Assembly: GCA_934045905.1 (NCBI GenBank)
Contig: OW203768.1
Coordinates: 13,854,316 to 13,918,315, forward strand
Source: Leuctra nigra
Taxonomy: Eukaryota; Arthropoda; Insecta; Plecoptera; Leuctridae
Direction of reading: 5' to 3'
DNA: 64,000 bases
Positions 55,001 through 64,000 of this stretch are shown piece after piece. A program made the position numbers and the translations under genes. The notes under the pieces were generated by a model. The model ran no database searches. It was given only the letters and a program-made list of their open reading frames with translations, and was not told the origin of the DNA. Each line of letters starts with the position of its first letter. Position 1 is the first letter of the stretch.

Positions 55001-58000
55001 TGCAGACAAGACTTAGCTGCGCTAATAGTGATCATATTGAGTTTTCATATTTAAGTGAACATATTTATATTATTTAGTGGATCATTATATTGTTATTAAC
55101 ATGATAAAATAGGAGAAACGATAAATATTAAGATTTATTTATAAAGTAAATTGATCTGTGATATTTCCCCATAAAATATATCAGCTCACGCTCTGTAGTA
55201 TAATTACTATAGTTTATTTTACTAGGTGATGTGGTGCAAATTTTCTAAGTCAATGAAGTAAAAATTCTGTAGTTTATATACCTTACTACTACAAATACTG
55301 TAGTAAAAAGTCAATGTAAGATACTTCAGAATTTACTAAACTACAATATAAATCGGCTATAGTAAACATACTGTAGATTACACTTTTCTTTACTACAGAT
55401 GAGATACTATAGATTTTCAATGAAGTATATATACTACCTATAGAACTTACTATAGCAAACTTATTCTGTCTGTAGTCAAAGTACTCTAGCTACATACTTC
55501 GAATTACTACAGTGAAGTACGTTCCCTATAACTTTACTATAGAAAACTGCAGTATATATCGCAAGTAGTAAAAACACTATAGTACATACTTAGAATTATT
55601 ATTATTATTTATTTATCAACAATTACTACAGTAGGTCAAGTATATTTACTCCAGAGTAAAAAACAGTCTATTTCAGCGGTAGTAAAAATACTGTAGTTTA
55701 TACTTTAGTTTACCACCGATACTGTAGAATTTACTTCAGTAATCTATGGTATTATGGAGTAAGTTTTTGCATGTACTTCAAGTACTATAGCACATACTAT
55801 AGTTTACTACACGTTATTACATAATACTTTGGAATACCTACTTCAAAATATACTATAGGAAATTTTCCTAAGGGCCTTAGCAAGATCTTGAAAAAATCTT
55901 GGTAAGATCTTGGCAAGATCTTGGCAAGATCTTGGCAAGATCTTGATTAGGTCTTGTCAAGATCTTGATAAAATCTTATTAAGATATTACCAAGATCTTA
56001 CCAAGATCTTGGTAAGATCTTGGCAAGATCTTGATTAGGTCTTGTCAAGATCTTGATAAGATCTTATCAAGATATTACCAAGATCTTGGTAAGATCTTGG
56101 CAAGATCTTGGTAAGATCTTAGCAAGATCTTGATTAGGTCTTGTCAAGATCTTGATAAGATCTTATCAAGATATTACCAAGATCTTGGTAAGATCTTAGC
56201 AAGATCTTGTTTAATACAAGATCTTGCAAAGACCTTACCAAGATCTTGTCAAGATCTTGGTAAATCCAAGATCTTGATAAGATCTTAGCAAGATCTTGGC
56301 AAGATCTTGGTTAATACAAGATCTTAGCAAGATCTTGCAAGATCTTGCAAGATCTTGGCAAGAATTTTCAGCAGGGTCATTTCAAGTGAACTATCTCGAT
56401 TCCAAGTGCCAAATCCTATCATGCTTTCTCGAATTACTGTCAAGGACAAGAGCACAGACAGATGGCCCAGAGACAGAGGGGTCATTGACTCAACTCAAGC
56501 AATTTTTTTGGCGGTGTGTAAGGGGGGGGGGGGGTCAATTGCTCCGACCCGGGTATTTATGACAGTTACCCGATTCCTGATTTTAGGACCTGCCGACATC
56601 CCTAATAAAAACTCACATTATTATTAAGCCACCAGAATGGACAAGATTCAAAGTAAGAAGATAAGAAGTGAGCTGGGGGTAGAGAGATTGGGGTTTAAAC
56701 TGGGCAGAGAGAGGCTTCGGTGGTTTGGCCACATGAAGAGGATGGGAACAGGGCGAGTGCCACGGCGGGTGTTTGAGTCGGCTACTTCGGGACCACGAAG
56801 AGTAGGAAGACCAAGAGAGAGGTGGATTGGAGTTATTAAGGAGGATGTGTTGGAGAGAGGAGGTAGGTGGAGTGAGTTGGAGGCTGAAAGACAGTGGGAG
56901 GACAGAACAAGGTGGAGGCAATTTGTGGAACAATTGGAAGTGGAGGAAGAAGAAGAAGACAAGGAGGAGACGCCAGGCGTGGCCAGCCGGTCTCCAGTAG
57001 TCCTGCGGCCCTAGTGTTGGTGGGAACACCCACCCCCTGGGCCCTCATTCACGTACATTGTCCTTATCCTTGCCTACCCCGGGGTAGCCTACCACTTGCT
57101 TACCACCTCGGGGTAGTGAATGACACATTCGTATTCACGAAGCAGTGGTATGTTGGTGGTAAGTCACTGCCTACTTGAAATTTGTATAGTGTAAATAGAA
57201 CGAAGTTTTAGGTAAGCCGTGGATTATTCCACCAATCAGATTTGAATATTATTTTCCGCGCGCGTGCATTTGTCTTTATTAAAAATAGTGACAGTTCAAT
57301 TCCAAACGATAAACTACACAAATACTAAACAAAATGTGTTGGTTCAATAAAATCTGGTGCAACAATAGTTTTGTATGGTGAATTAAGTGCTAACTGAACT
57401 CTGCAACATAAAAATATGTAGTTTATTACTTATATCTAGTGTTTAAGAAAATGTTTTGGAGGTTATATGGTCCATGGATTGACTTACTAGAACCAATAAC
57501 ACTATCCGATATTTTGTGGAATTATTAAATAAACATGAACTAGCATAGTAAACGTAAGTAAAAGACAAAGTATACACAATAAACACACAACACAGCTGAT
57601 CAGATGACGACGCGAAGGAATTACTACAAACAGTTGTTTTGACAGTCATGTCAAGTTCAAAAATGGCCGCCAATAAGTTACCACGGCTTACCCCTGCCTC
57701 GAGGTAGGGGTAGACTCTACCCCGGGGTAAGACATGATAACTTCTTCGTGAATACCGATACCACCACCACCCGGTCTACCACGCCTTACCACTCGCTATC
57801 ATGGCTTACCCCATGTACGTGAATGAGGGCCCTGGGGGCCAATTCTTGAGTTTTCATGTTTTGAAACCATGTGTGGTTTCATTGTTTAAAACGTAAAAAA
57901 GTTGAAGACTAAACCTAGTTGTCAACTTTTTTACGTTTTATACAATGAAACCACACATGGTTTCAAAACATGAAAACTCAAGAATTGGCCTCCTGACCCA

Positions 58001-61000
58001 TTTTATGGATGGAACCAGTGGAAAGATTATTATTATTAAGTTATAGCTAGAGCCAGTTTTAAATGGTGATTTTATTTCTTAAAATTCGTTTTTAAAATCA
58101 TCAATTTCGTTTTTTGTGTTTTTTCTGGAAGAGGGATTTCGCGATTTTGTGGTGATATTAAATTGGTTATAAAACACATTGTAATCCCCCAGAAACCATA
58201 ATTTGATGAAAAACATGTACCTATGCCACTGGAGGAGGGATTGGAATGGATTGGTCATGCACTATTAGCACTGAAATAGGCTTGTCTAGAATGGCGTCTT
58301 TAATGCTCTGTACTGTCTTTTCCCCAACCCACATTTTCTCTGTATAGATGGTACATAATATTTAAAACTTCATGACGCAAAATGTATATTTTGACAAGAT
58401 ATTTTCTTTCCCAATCCAACAATTTTCAGTGCAGTAATTGTTCCAAAATATCCTTCTGTGTAAGTAGACTATTGATGAATAGTTGCGACTGGTTGAGGGT
58501 GGAAGGGGGGTTGGGAAAACCGGTCGACCTTGAACAGATGGGGGCGCAAAACAAAGCAGCCTGGAGGCATCATCAACTGGTTAGACTGGTCTGGCTCACT
58601 TTGAGGGTGGGTAGCAAAGTGTCTGGCGAGGGGGAGGGGGTTGATTGAGTAGCACATGGAAAGAAACTGGTTTCGTTTGTTGTTGTGTGACCTGTTAGGG
58701 GGATAAAAGCAGTAATTTTAATAGAAAACCTTTATTTCGTGGTCATTTCGCGGAAAATGTTAAATATCGCGATCAGGGTTGGATTTCGTTTTTTTTCGCG
58801 ATGTAAAAATGGTAGATTTGGGATCTATACACAATGAAATGGATTTTAGTAGAAGAAAATAGTGCAATCAGAACAATTCGCGAATTCGCGCATCACCATT
58901 TAAAACTGGCTCTAGTTATAGCAATATTACACTGTACCTACTAATGGATATTGACCCAGCAATCCCAGCAAGAAACTGTGTGGCCCTTTTTATTTGCATT
59001 GAATGAGATCTCTGGGACCTTCAGTGTCCCAATTTGTTGCCACAATCGTCACTCACCACTCGCTGTTGACCTCCGCTAGGAAGGGGTCGGCCGGCGGGGT
59101 CTCCATCACGGTGAAGTCCAGCGCCTTGAAGAGATCGGCGTTGGGCGAGTCCGCGCGGTCGAGTATGACGCGCCCCCCTCGCCCCACGCGTCTCCTCGAC
59201 CTGCCGACGCAGCGGCGGCGCGGCTGCGAGATGGACGCCAGGCAGAAGCGGTAGCGCGGGAGAGCGGCGCCGCCCTCCGACCGGGGACACCACGGCCAGT
59301 TGCCCATCGAGCCCAGCGGCAGGGGCTGCGAATATGTTACTCATCAAGAACGCGCACCAATAAGAATACCAAGTGATCTACTATTTCAGTAGATCACATT
59401 TAGTATAATTAAGATAAAATGATTAAGGGCCAGTTTTTCAATAGGCACTCTGATAAAACCAGTAGATAAGTTTAAACAGTAATTCAAGACAATGGTTGTT
59501 GCCATGCAAACTAGTCCTAAAAAACTGTTCCTGGAACCTAAATGAGTCGCTTGGTATTAAAACTTGCCTTTTCCACATTTAAAAAAAAATGAGTTTAACA
59601 CGTCGTTGGATTCGTAATGAAGAAAGGAATCCGACTGTGAAAAGAGTTTGCACTAGAGGTCAGTTAGGGTACCCGGGTACAAACCGGGTACCCGGGTACG
59701 CCATTACCCGGGTACAATAGCGGGTACTCGGGTATCAAAAAAAAATAAAAAATAAAAAATTGTAGTTATTAGGTTTGTTTGCATTATTTGCAAATGCTGC
59801 CACTTAATCACCAGCTGCATTGTTTATAGTTATATAAACTGAATTTAATATTTATTCATATTTCCCAAATCTCAACAATCCCAACCAATAATTGGTTTGT
59901 AAATTCATTGTTAGTAATTTCATGAGAATGCTGGTGAGTTGAGGATGGATTATTGATGGAGGGGATGCATTGTGTTCAACCTTCCATTGTATGGACGTTG
60001 TGTATCTCTCCCCAAGGACACGGATAGGGTGGCGGGCTCAATGCAACAAATTTCAAAACACTTTCCAAAAAAAATAAAAAAAAAATATATATTTTTTATT
60101 TTTTTAAAATTATTTATTACCCGGGTACAAAACATTACCCGAATCCGACCTCTAGTTTGCACCATAACAAGCCTTTTCCTCTGTTAATATGCTTGCAAAA
60201 TGTGGATTTATTTCAAAACTCGCCTTTTTCAAAAGCACCTAATCAGTGAGCAGCAGCTTGCCGCCATTTCGAAATTACTCGTGCCAGTGACTCTAATAAT
60301 TATTAGGACTCTAAATTCAATAAAATTATTTTCTTGTAAACTATTTGACTGACTTGTTAATATTAAAATTATTTTCTTGTAAACTATCTGACATGACTTG
60401 TCAAAATAAACATGCTTATGCAAATCTAAAATTTTATGCAAGTTTGTTTCAAACCCATGTCTATTCCTGCATTTTTTCAAAACTTGTCTTTTCCAAACTG
60501 AAATATTTAGTTTTTAAAGAAGTGTTGATTTAAAATTAACTTTTTACTCTTTGATAATATTTCTTATGTTATTGTCCACCTCAGTAAAAAAATTCAGTTC
60601 AATTGGAAATTACATTAAAATAACGTTTGTACGTTTATCTCAAAATTACTTGCTATGGAAAAGAAGAGTTTTGATACTAAGCGACTCAAATGATGTTTTG
60701 GTATCTCCCTCAACCTCTGCAAAATCAACTCAAATAAGTTAACGTGGCGCGATCACTCGATATAGCACATTTTTATTTATTTTTGAATTTACCATTTCAA
60801 AAATCTTTTTACGACAGTTCAACCATATTCAAGTATAAAATACTCATTTAATGTCCTGTAGTTTGCAACTGTCGCCCAATATTGAGTTTTCAATTTTATG
60901 TTTTTTGAGAATGAACAAAACTTTAACATGGGAGGTATAGGAAAATCATTTCGAATTTGGTTAATAACTTTAAAAATAGCACACGTTGGTATTGTTTTCA

Positions 61001-64000
61001 ATTTTTTTCCTAATAGTATGTCCGTATGTCTACCAGAAAAAAAGTTTTTTGTTAAAATCTGACGGTACAAATAAATTAGAACTTCATTTTATCTTAAAAA
61101 TGACACGATTTTACTTGGCTGCCATAAGATAACATGGGGGATAAAATTCAAATTATCTCAGAAACTAGACACGAGAAGTATTTAATTTTTTCATGGATTA
61201 TGTATGGCATGGTTATCAATAAGTTCACAAAAAATTATGAAGATCTGAAACTATGCCTCGAGTGATCGCGCCACCTTAAGCAAACTGCATTTTTCGCTTT
61301 GTTGATTCTGCTCTTTATCTAACCAGTAACTTGTGTTGTGTAGTAGGATCAACTTTGACGAACTCTCTCATTTCAACCAAACGCACATGGAACCACAAGT
61401 CCACGACTCACCGCATGGTAATTGCAGTCTAATTTCCTCCTGAACGCGAACGGCTCCTCGGCCGGGTCCGGCTCAACGTCCTCCTCCGATTGGTGGACGG
61501 GGACGGGCGTGTCCGCCTCCTCGTCGGAGGTGAGCATGTCGTTGGTGCCGCTGACGGTGTGGTTGTAGGCCGCTGCCGTCGACGCCGCACGGTGGCTGCT
61601 CGCGCTGCTTTTGTGTTTCCGCTTCTTGTACTGCCGCTTCTCCTTGCGCACCACACCGTCTTCCTTGGCCTGCGAGAGTGTGTCACCACATTAGTTACGT
61701 TTAAGAGCACTGATGCGAGCCTCGTCGACACACGTTTCATCTCAGCAGTACGATAAATTGTACGAAGATCAACAATTTATTTACTCACACTCACACTATA
61801 TTGTAAATGAACTTAACACTCTCTGATTTCTGCAACAAAAGTGTGGAGCAGTATCTCAGACCTGTTTTTATGTTATTTATTATCATCATTATTAAGCCTA
61901 TATTCTCAACAGAGCCGAGGCTCCACTAGTGAGAATGTAATAAAGAAGGGAGGAGAGGAAACCCGGTACCGGCATGTAACCTACTCCTGACGAAAGATAC
62001 CAAGGGAGCCAAAGGCTAAAGAGTCGACAGGACTCGCAGAAAATTTCGATTCCGATGTAAAAAAAATTCTAGAAATGCATGAAAATGCATTAGCTCTAAG
62101 TTGTACGTGACATTAATCGTGTGTTGCATGTTGCATATTATACTGCTGTGAAGTAAGTTATTTTAATTCAAATATTGAAAACCACAAAAAACCATAAAAA
62201 GGCGGCCCCTACTTTTTTCTTAACGGCTTGAGCGATTTTTTTTTTTTAAATTTAACAGCATAGAGATAAAGAGTAAATCTGTGTCTCTAGTGACCGAAAA
62301 AAATTATAATTTATTTTTTTCTCATTTCGAGGAAGTGCTAACATGGGCAATGCCAATATATGAGTCTTTTTGGCACCTCTGCCCTGAAATAACTAAACAA
62401 AAAGTTAAACTTCACTAGAGACACAGATCTACTCTTTATCTATAACCTGTGAAAATTTGAAGGCAATCGGTAAAGCCGTTTAGAAAAAAGTAGGGGACGC
62501 CTTTTTGTGCTTCATAAAACATGGATTTCATCAAGTATCGTAGACTCTTAACGTCCCATCCAAAGGACGGTGTAGCATTCACAGCACGAGCCTCCACAAC
62601 CCGCGCCGTCGAGAGACTGATAACAGGTGTAGGGAGGTCGTCACACTAACCCCCAAACACGCCAGTCCCAATGGCAACAACTGGCAAGTCAGTATAGAAT
62701 GGTCACCCATCCAACCGCTGACCGCGCTCAATGTTGCTTAACCTCGGTGATCTGACGAGAACCGAGGTACCCAATACACTCACCGATGGGATTTTTGTAC
62801 CTACTATATATAGTATTTTGAAAGCTTTACAAAGCTATGGATCGTCCTAAATGCCAGGTCGCTAAAATTCAAAAGAAAATGAATGATGATGCCCACTTAC
62901 ACTTAACCCTTTCGGGTCTCATTTATTTACTACTGGAGCGCTCCACAGGTCGGACTTAAAATGGGACTTAAGATGAATTTTACCTCCATGAAGATGAGAG
63001 TGATAGTGGGACTTATAATCTTTGTTTTCATTACAATTTCATTTTATATTCACATAAACATATGTACAGTCACTTTTGATACGTTTTGTGTACAGTTAAT
63101 TATTTATTTTATATAGAAAGAAATATAAATAAACAGTTCCAACTTGTTGCATATTTGCCGCCATCCCCACCCAGCTCATTATTCACTAGAATTCAGGTCA
63201 CTAATGTCGCCATCACTATCACAATCACTAACAACATCTTCCTTGAACTTCCCACTATCATTTTCATCTTCACTAAATTAATAATTGCTACTAAAATCGT
63301 CAAAAACTTCCTCCAAATCATTGCTGCACATTCCTTTCCTATAGGTAGACGCCATATTGGATTACTAGCAAAGAAATATTTCGACTTGGTTTGTCAACTT
63401 TTTCATGGAATAGGAACAAATAGAAGGCTGTGTAACTCAAATGCTCAGTAGATAAAATAGTGCTATACTTGTTTATTTCGCTGATAGATAGCGCCACTTG
63501 TACGAAAATTGTTTAGAAGCAATACAAAATGATGTCGGACCTGTTCCGACATACGGCAAGAACGGGAAAATAAAAATGTTGGAACCATTCCGACTTTCGG
63601 CCTGAAAGGGTTAATAAAAGTAGGGCCACATGTACAGCCCTGAGAGTCACATCTTCATTCCATTATATTTACATCACATAATACTTTAAAGAATGTTAAC
63701 CACCTACACAATGTCAATTGTAAAATAATTCATAAATTTCGTTTTCATCACATTAATACTTTAAAGAATGTTAACCACCTACACAGTCAATTGTAAAATA
63801 ATTCATACATTTCGTTTTGGGTTCGAGTGATCCATGTAGGGATTGTAAATTCAAGTTGATGGTTCAAAATGTCTGAATATGAGAAAGTCTTCTCCTGCAT
63901 GAAATTGACAGTATTCGCCGGCATACCTTTGTGGGCCAAATCTGGTGGTTGATGCCGAACTGGTTGGCGAAGATCGGAGCGAACGCAGGCCGAGGAACCT
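48954..64000 (-). CDS. E(Pc): Enhancer of Polycomb, C-terminal part (6 exons, 5' end beyond window)
   Basis: Family (known): a nuclear subunit of the NuA4/Tip60 histone acetyltransferase complex, acting in chromatin regulation. Seen: six minus-strand exons in matching phases give 533 residues to the stop. They carry EEPFAFRRKLDCNYHA (human GPFAFRRKAGCQYYA), GNWPWCPRSEGG, RRRVGRGGRVILDRA and WLHFRPKTPPL (human WRHFRPRTPSL), all hallmarks of the EPcC domain. The protein ends MEVT, as human EPC1 does. The N-terminal EPcA domain must lie to the right of the window. Between them is a linker with acidic and SUMO-type motifs. Introns hold many transposons, including the 54.3-56.6 kb element. Confidence 0.95.
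49197..49552 (+). other. GC-rich intronic island of unknown nature
   Basis: Purine-rich, GC-rich block in the last E(Pc) intron, open in two plus-strand frames (104 and 94 codons). Neither translation shows a domain, and the composition is of the kind seen in repeat-derived DNA. No terminal repeats found. Confidence 0.3.
49688..50041. mobile_element. TTAA-flanked MITE, 354 bp
   Basis: Ends GCCGCGCTTACAACAA and TTGTTGTAAACGCAGC with TTAA on both sides (49684-49687, 50042-50045). The TTAA target suggests piggyBac-type mobilisation. Confidence 0.75.
51345..51552 (-). CDS. E(Pc): E(Pc) exon
   Basis: Acceptor GTAACAG, donor CATCAG|GTGAGT, phase 1 to 2. Ser/Asn-rich, with QLRPSSVSGGNYVLTRGVTI and KHEPGEEENALI; IKHE fits the SUMO consensus. 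Confidence 0.88.
52953..53638 (-). CDS. E(Pc): E(Pc) large exon
   Basis: 686 bases, phase 2 to 1, donor GAAT|GTAAGT. Completes the WLHFRPKTPPLSTSSDDETD motif at its start. Continues with DDLRSIFPPDATLS, an acidic stretch, GHVKTEPVELD, and ends near GVAVKKESDVSDWLAG. VKTE and VKKE fit the SUMO consensus. Confidence 0.93.
54945..55006 (-). tRNA. degenerate tRNA-like sequence
   Basis: On the minus strand: A-box-like TGGCCTACTCGGTAAGACG and B-box-like GGTTCAAAAC about 35 bases later, with a CTCG/CGAG anticodon-type stem. The T loop and acceptor stem are poor, so this is a tRNA-derived SINE piece rather than a gene. Confidence 0.4.
55190..55860. repeat. array of ACTATAGT / ACTGTAGT dyads
   Basis: Dozens of short palindrome-like units (CTGTAGT, ACTATAGT, TACTACAGT, CTACAGTA) at roughly 15-30-base spacing, alternating orientation. 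There is no longer conserved unit. Confidence 0.7.
56637..57014 (+). pseudogene. LINE-type reverse transcriptase C-terminal fragment
   Basis: 125-codon ORF with RERLRWFGHMKRMGTGRVPR, GPRRVGRPRERWIG and KEDVLERG. This is the LRWFGH...RVPRR...RRPGRPRxRW...DL signature found after the RT domain in many insect non-LTR retrotransposons. The upstream RT and endonuclease are missing, so it is 5'-truncated. It ends in GAAGAAGAAGAAG repeats. Confidence 0.8.
57039..57832. mobile_element. TIR element, 794 bp
   Basis: Ends GGGCCCTCATTCACGTACAT and the complement. Arms continue through CCCCGGGGTAG-type repeats. Target duplication unclear because the flanks are G/C palindromic. No ORF. Confidence 0.7.
57834..57993. 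repeat. palindromic MITE, copy 2
   Basis: Arms GGCCAATTCTTGAGTTTTCA and AAACCATGTGTGGTTTCATT with complements; centre GTTGAAGACTAAACC. A better-preserved hairpin than copy 1 at 6498-6660. Confidence 0.8.
58048..58914. mobile_element. hAT element with TAGAGCCAGTTTTAAATGG ends
   Basis: Ends TAGAGCCAGTTTTAAATGG and its complement, perfect duplication GTTATAGC (58040-58047, 58915-58922). 867 bp, CGCGA-rich interior, no ORF. Confidence 0.95.
59057..59325 (-). CDS. E(Pc): E(Pc) exon (EPcC core)
   Basis: Acceptor TTCGCAG, donor GAGTG|GTGAGT, phase 0 to 2. Encodes GSMGNWPWCPRSEGG, LPRYRFCLASI, RRRVGRGGRVILDRA and DFTVMETPPADPFLAEVNSE, aligning with human GNWPWTSPKDGG ... RRRVGRGGRVLLDRA. Confidence 0.97.
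59654..60154. mobile_element. hAT MITE with CCCGGGTAC repeats
   Basis: Ends TAGAGGTCAG and CCGACCTCTA, perfect duplication GTTTGCAC (59646-59653, 60155-60162). Several TACCCGGGTA units near both ends. 501 bp. Weak inverted similarity outside it (59536-59580 versus 60655-60700) suggests it landed in an older element. Confidence 0.93.
60319..60402. repeat. short direct repeat pair
   Basis: TAAAATTATTTTCTTGTAAA followed by CTATNTGAC occurs twice, about 44 bases apart. Confidence 0.7.
60742..61275. mobile_element. TTAA-flanked element, 534 bp
   Basis: Ends CGTGGCGCGATCACTCGA and TCGAGTGATCGCGCCACC with TTAA at 60738-60741 and 61276-61279. The target is piggyBac-like. No ORF of note. Confidence 0.8.
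61412..61669 (-). CDS. E(Pc): E(Pc) exon
   Basis: Acceptor CTCGCAG, donor CATGCG|GTGAGT, 86 codons, phase 0 to 0. Encodes RKEKRQYKKRKHK (human RPKRKYEKKPKV), an acidic linker (EEADTPVPVHQSEEDVEPD), then EEPFAFRRKLDCNYHA. Confidence 0.95.
61905..62060. repeat. probable LINE/SINE 3'-end fragment
   Basis: Mixed-GC block containing AACAGAGCCGAGGCTCCACT and CCCGGTACCGGCATG, unlike its AT-rich intron. No terminal repeats; assignment uncertain. Confidence 0.3.
62190..62515. repeat. palindromic MITE with long arms
   Basis: Left arm AAAAAGGCGGCCCCTACTTT ... AGATAAAGAGTAAATCTGTG; right arm TAGAGACACAGATCTACTCT ... AAAGTAGGGGACGCCTTTTT. Arms of about 110-130 bases, no ORF. Confidence 0.75.
62540..62790 (-). 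repeat. 5S rRNA-like SINE / pseudogene
   Basis: The plus strand reads GGTCACCCATCCAACCGCTG then GTTGCTTAACCTCGGTGATC and TGACGAGAACC, which is the complement of the 5S rRNA 3' half in diverged form. The preceding GTCCCATCCAAAGGACGGTG is a second conserved block. Too diverged to be a functional 5S gene. Confidence 0.55.
62907..63610. mobile_element. piggyBac-type MITE, 704 bp
   Basis: Ends CCCTTTCGGGTC and GGCCTGAAAGGG, with TTAA on both sides (62903-62906, 63611-63614): the classic piggyBac signature. The plus-strand ORF at 63086-63451 has no transposase features. Confidence 0.85.
63672..63818. repeat. tandem repeat, 2 x about 73 bp
   Basis: Two adjacent units starting CATCACA and ending TTTCGTTTT, each with ACTTTAAAGAATGTTAACCA. 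They differ by small indels. Confidence 0.85.
63927..64000 (-). CDS. E(Pc): E(Pc) exon, cut by window edge
   Basis: Donor ACAAAG|GTATGC, phase 0 into the next exon. Of three frames only the phase-compatible one, VPRPAFAPIFANQFGINHQI, continues into AKEDGVVRKEKRQY. It corresponds to the segment just before the Lys/Arg-rich linker of the family. Confidence 0.8.

Larger units (their letters stand above)
54664..56376. mobile_element. CCCTGCTGAAAA-ended element built of CAAGATCTTG arrays
   Basis: Ends CCCTGCTGAAAAATCTT and AAGAATTTTCAGCAGGG. The arms (54675-54795 and 55868-56370) are arrays of about 11-bp units around AAGATCTT. The centre holds a tRNA-like segment and a block of ACTATAGT/ACTGTAGT dyads. 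No target duplication or ORF identified. Confidence 0.8.
54300..56604. mobile_element. hAT element containing a palindromic-satellite element
   Basis: Ends TAAGGATGTCGGCGAG and CTGCCGACATCCCTA, perfect duplication ATAAAAAC (54292-54299, 56605-56612). Most of the 2.3 kb is the element at 54664-56376. Confidence 0.92.

Noticed and set aside
54675..56370. CRISPR-like array
   Set aside because: Units are contiguous palindromic 11-mers without unique spacers, in a eukaryotic intron; it is a satellite-bearing transposon.
63086..63451. 121-codon plus-strand ORF
   Set aside because: Lies inside a piggyBac-type MITE, Ile/Thr-rich low complexity, no transposase motif.

Overview
This is a eukaryotic chromosome segment, from an arthropod and most likely an insect. 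Coding exons are short and GC-rich. They are separated by kilobase AT-rich introns with GT-AG borders, and the introns are packed with DNA transposons and small non-autonomous elements. The species cannot be named from the sequence. No prokaryotic operon, CRISPR array or viral gene was seen.

Three conserved genes are recognisable. (1) An encore/R3HDM-family gene on the minus strand runs from about 24.9 kb (possibly 34.5 kb) down to a stop codon at 1965. Fifteen exons join with matching splice phases into one open frame of 1,054 codons that contains the R3H and SUZ-like regions. A further frame-compatible exon at 508-672, past the stop, suggests alternative 3' ends. (2) Enhancer of Polycomb, E(Pc), is on the minus strand from beyond the right edge to a stop at 48954. 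Six exons give the C-terminal 533 residues, and the protein ends in the family's MEVT tail. Its probable 3' UTR fills about 45.5-48.9 kb. (3) A probable UBE3D-like gene is on the plus strand, with exons at 26.05, 27.8, 30.9 and 45.3 kb. It ends tail-to-tail against E(Pc), and its introns would overlap the 5' part of encore on the other strand. Its N-terminal exons were not found.

The rest is mobile-element archaeology. Ten elements have the hAT signature of 8-bp target-site duplications, nine of them perfect and one with 6 of 8 matching. The encore intron between 14.8 and 22.1 kb holds a 6.4-kb foldback element with about 0.85-kb inverted arms. One arm is split by a hAT, and the middle holds three hATs nested inside each other. 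A hAT at 3705-4639 carries a 60-codon CGGBP1-like zinc-finger ORF and no other transposase. A hAT in the E(Pc) intron (54.3-56.6 kb) holds an element built from arrays of a palindromic AAGATCTTG motif around a block of ACTATAGT/ACTGTAGT dyads. Other contents are TTAA-flanked elements, Tc1/mariner-type MITEs (one pair shows an insertion plus an uninterrupted relative), a LINE fragment, tRNA- and 5S-like SINE heads, and a 1,144-bp tandem duplication next to a 17-C run that may be an assembly artefact.

Gene-free stretches not itemised (parts of 12.0-12.8, 13.0-14.4, 25.0-26.0, 28.5-30.9, 34.6-36.0, 38.4-41.3, 43.0-45.2 and 50.1-51.3 kb) are AT-rich intron or intergenic DNA in which I see only microsatellites (TACC/GGTA type), homopolymers and short hairpins.
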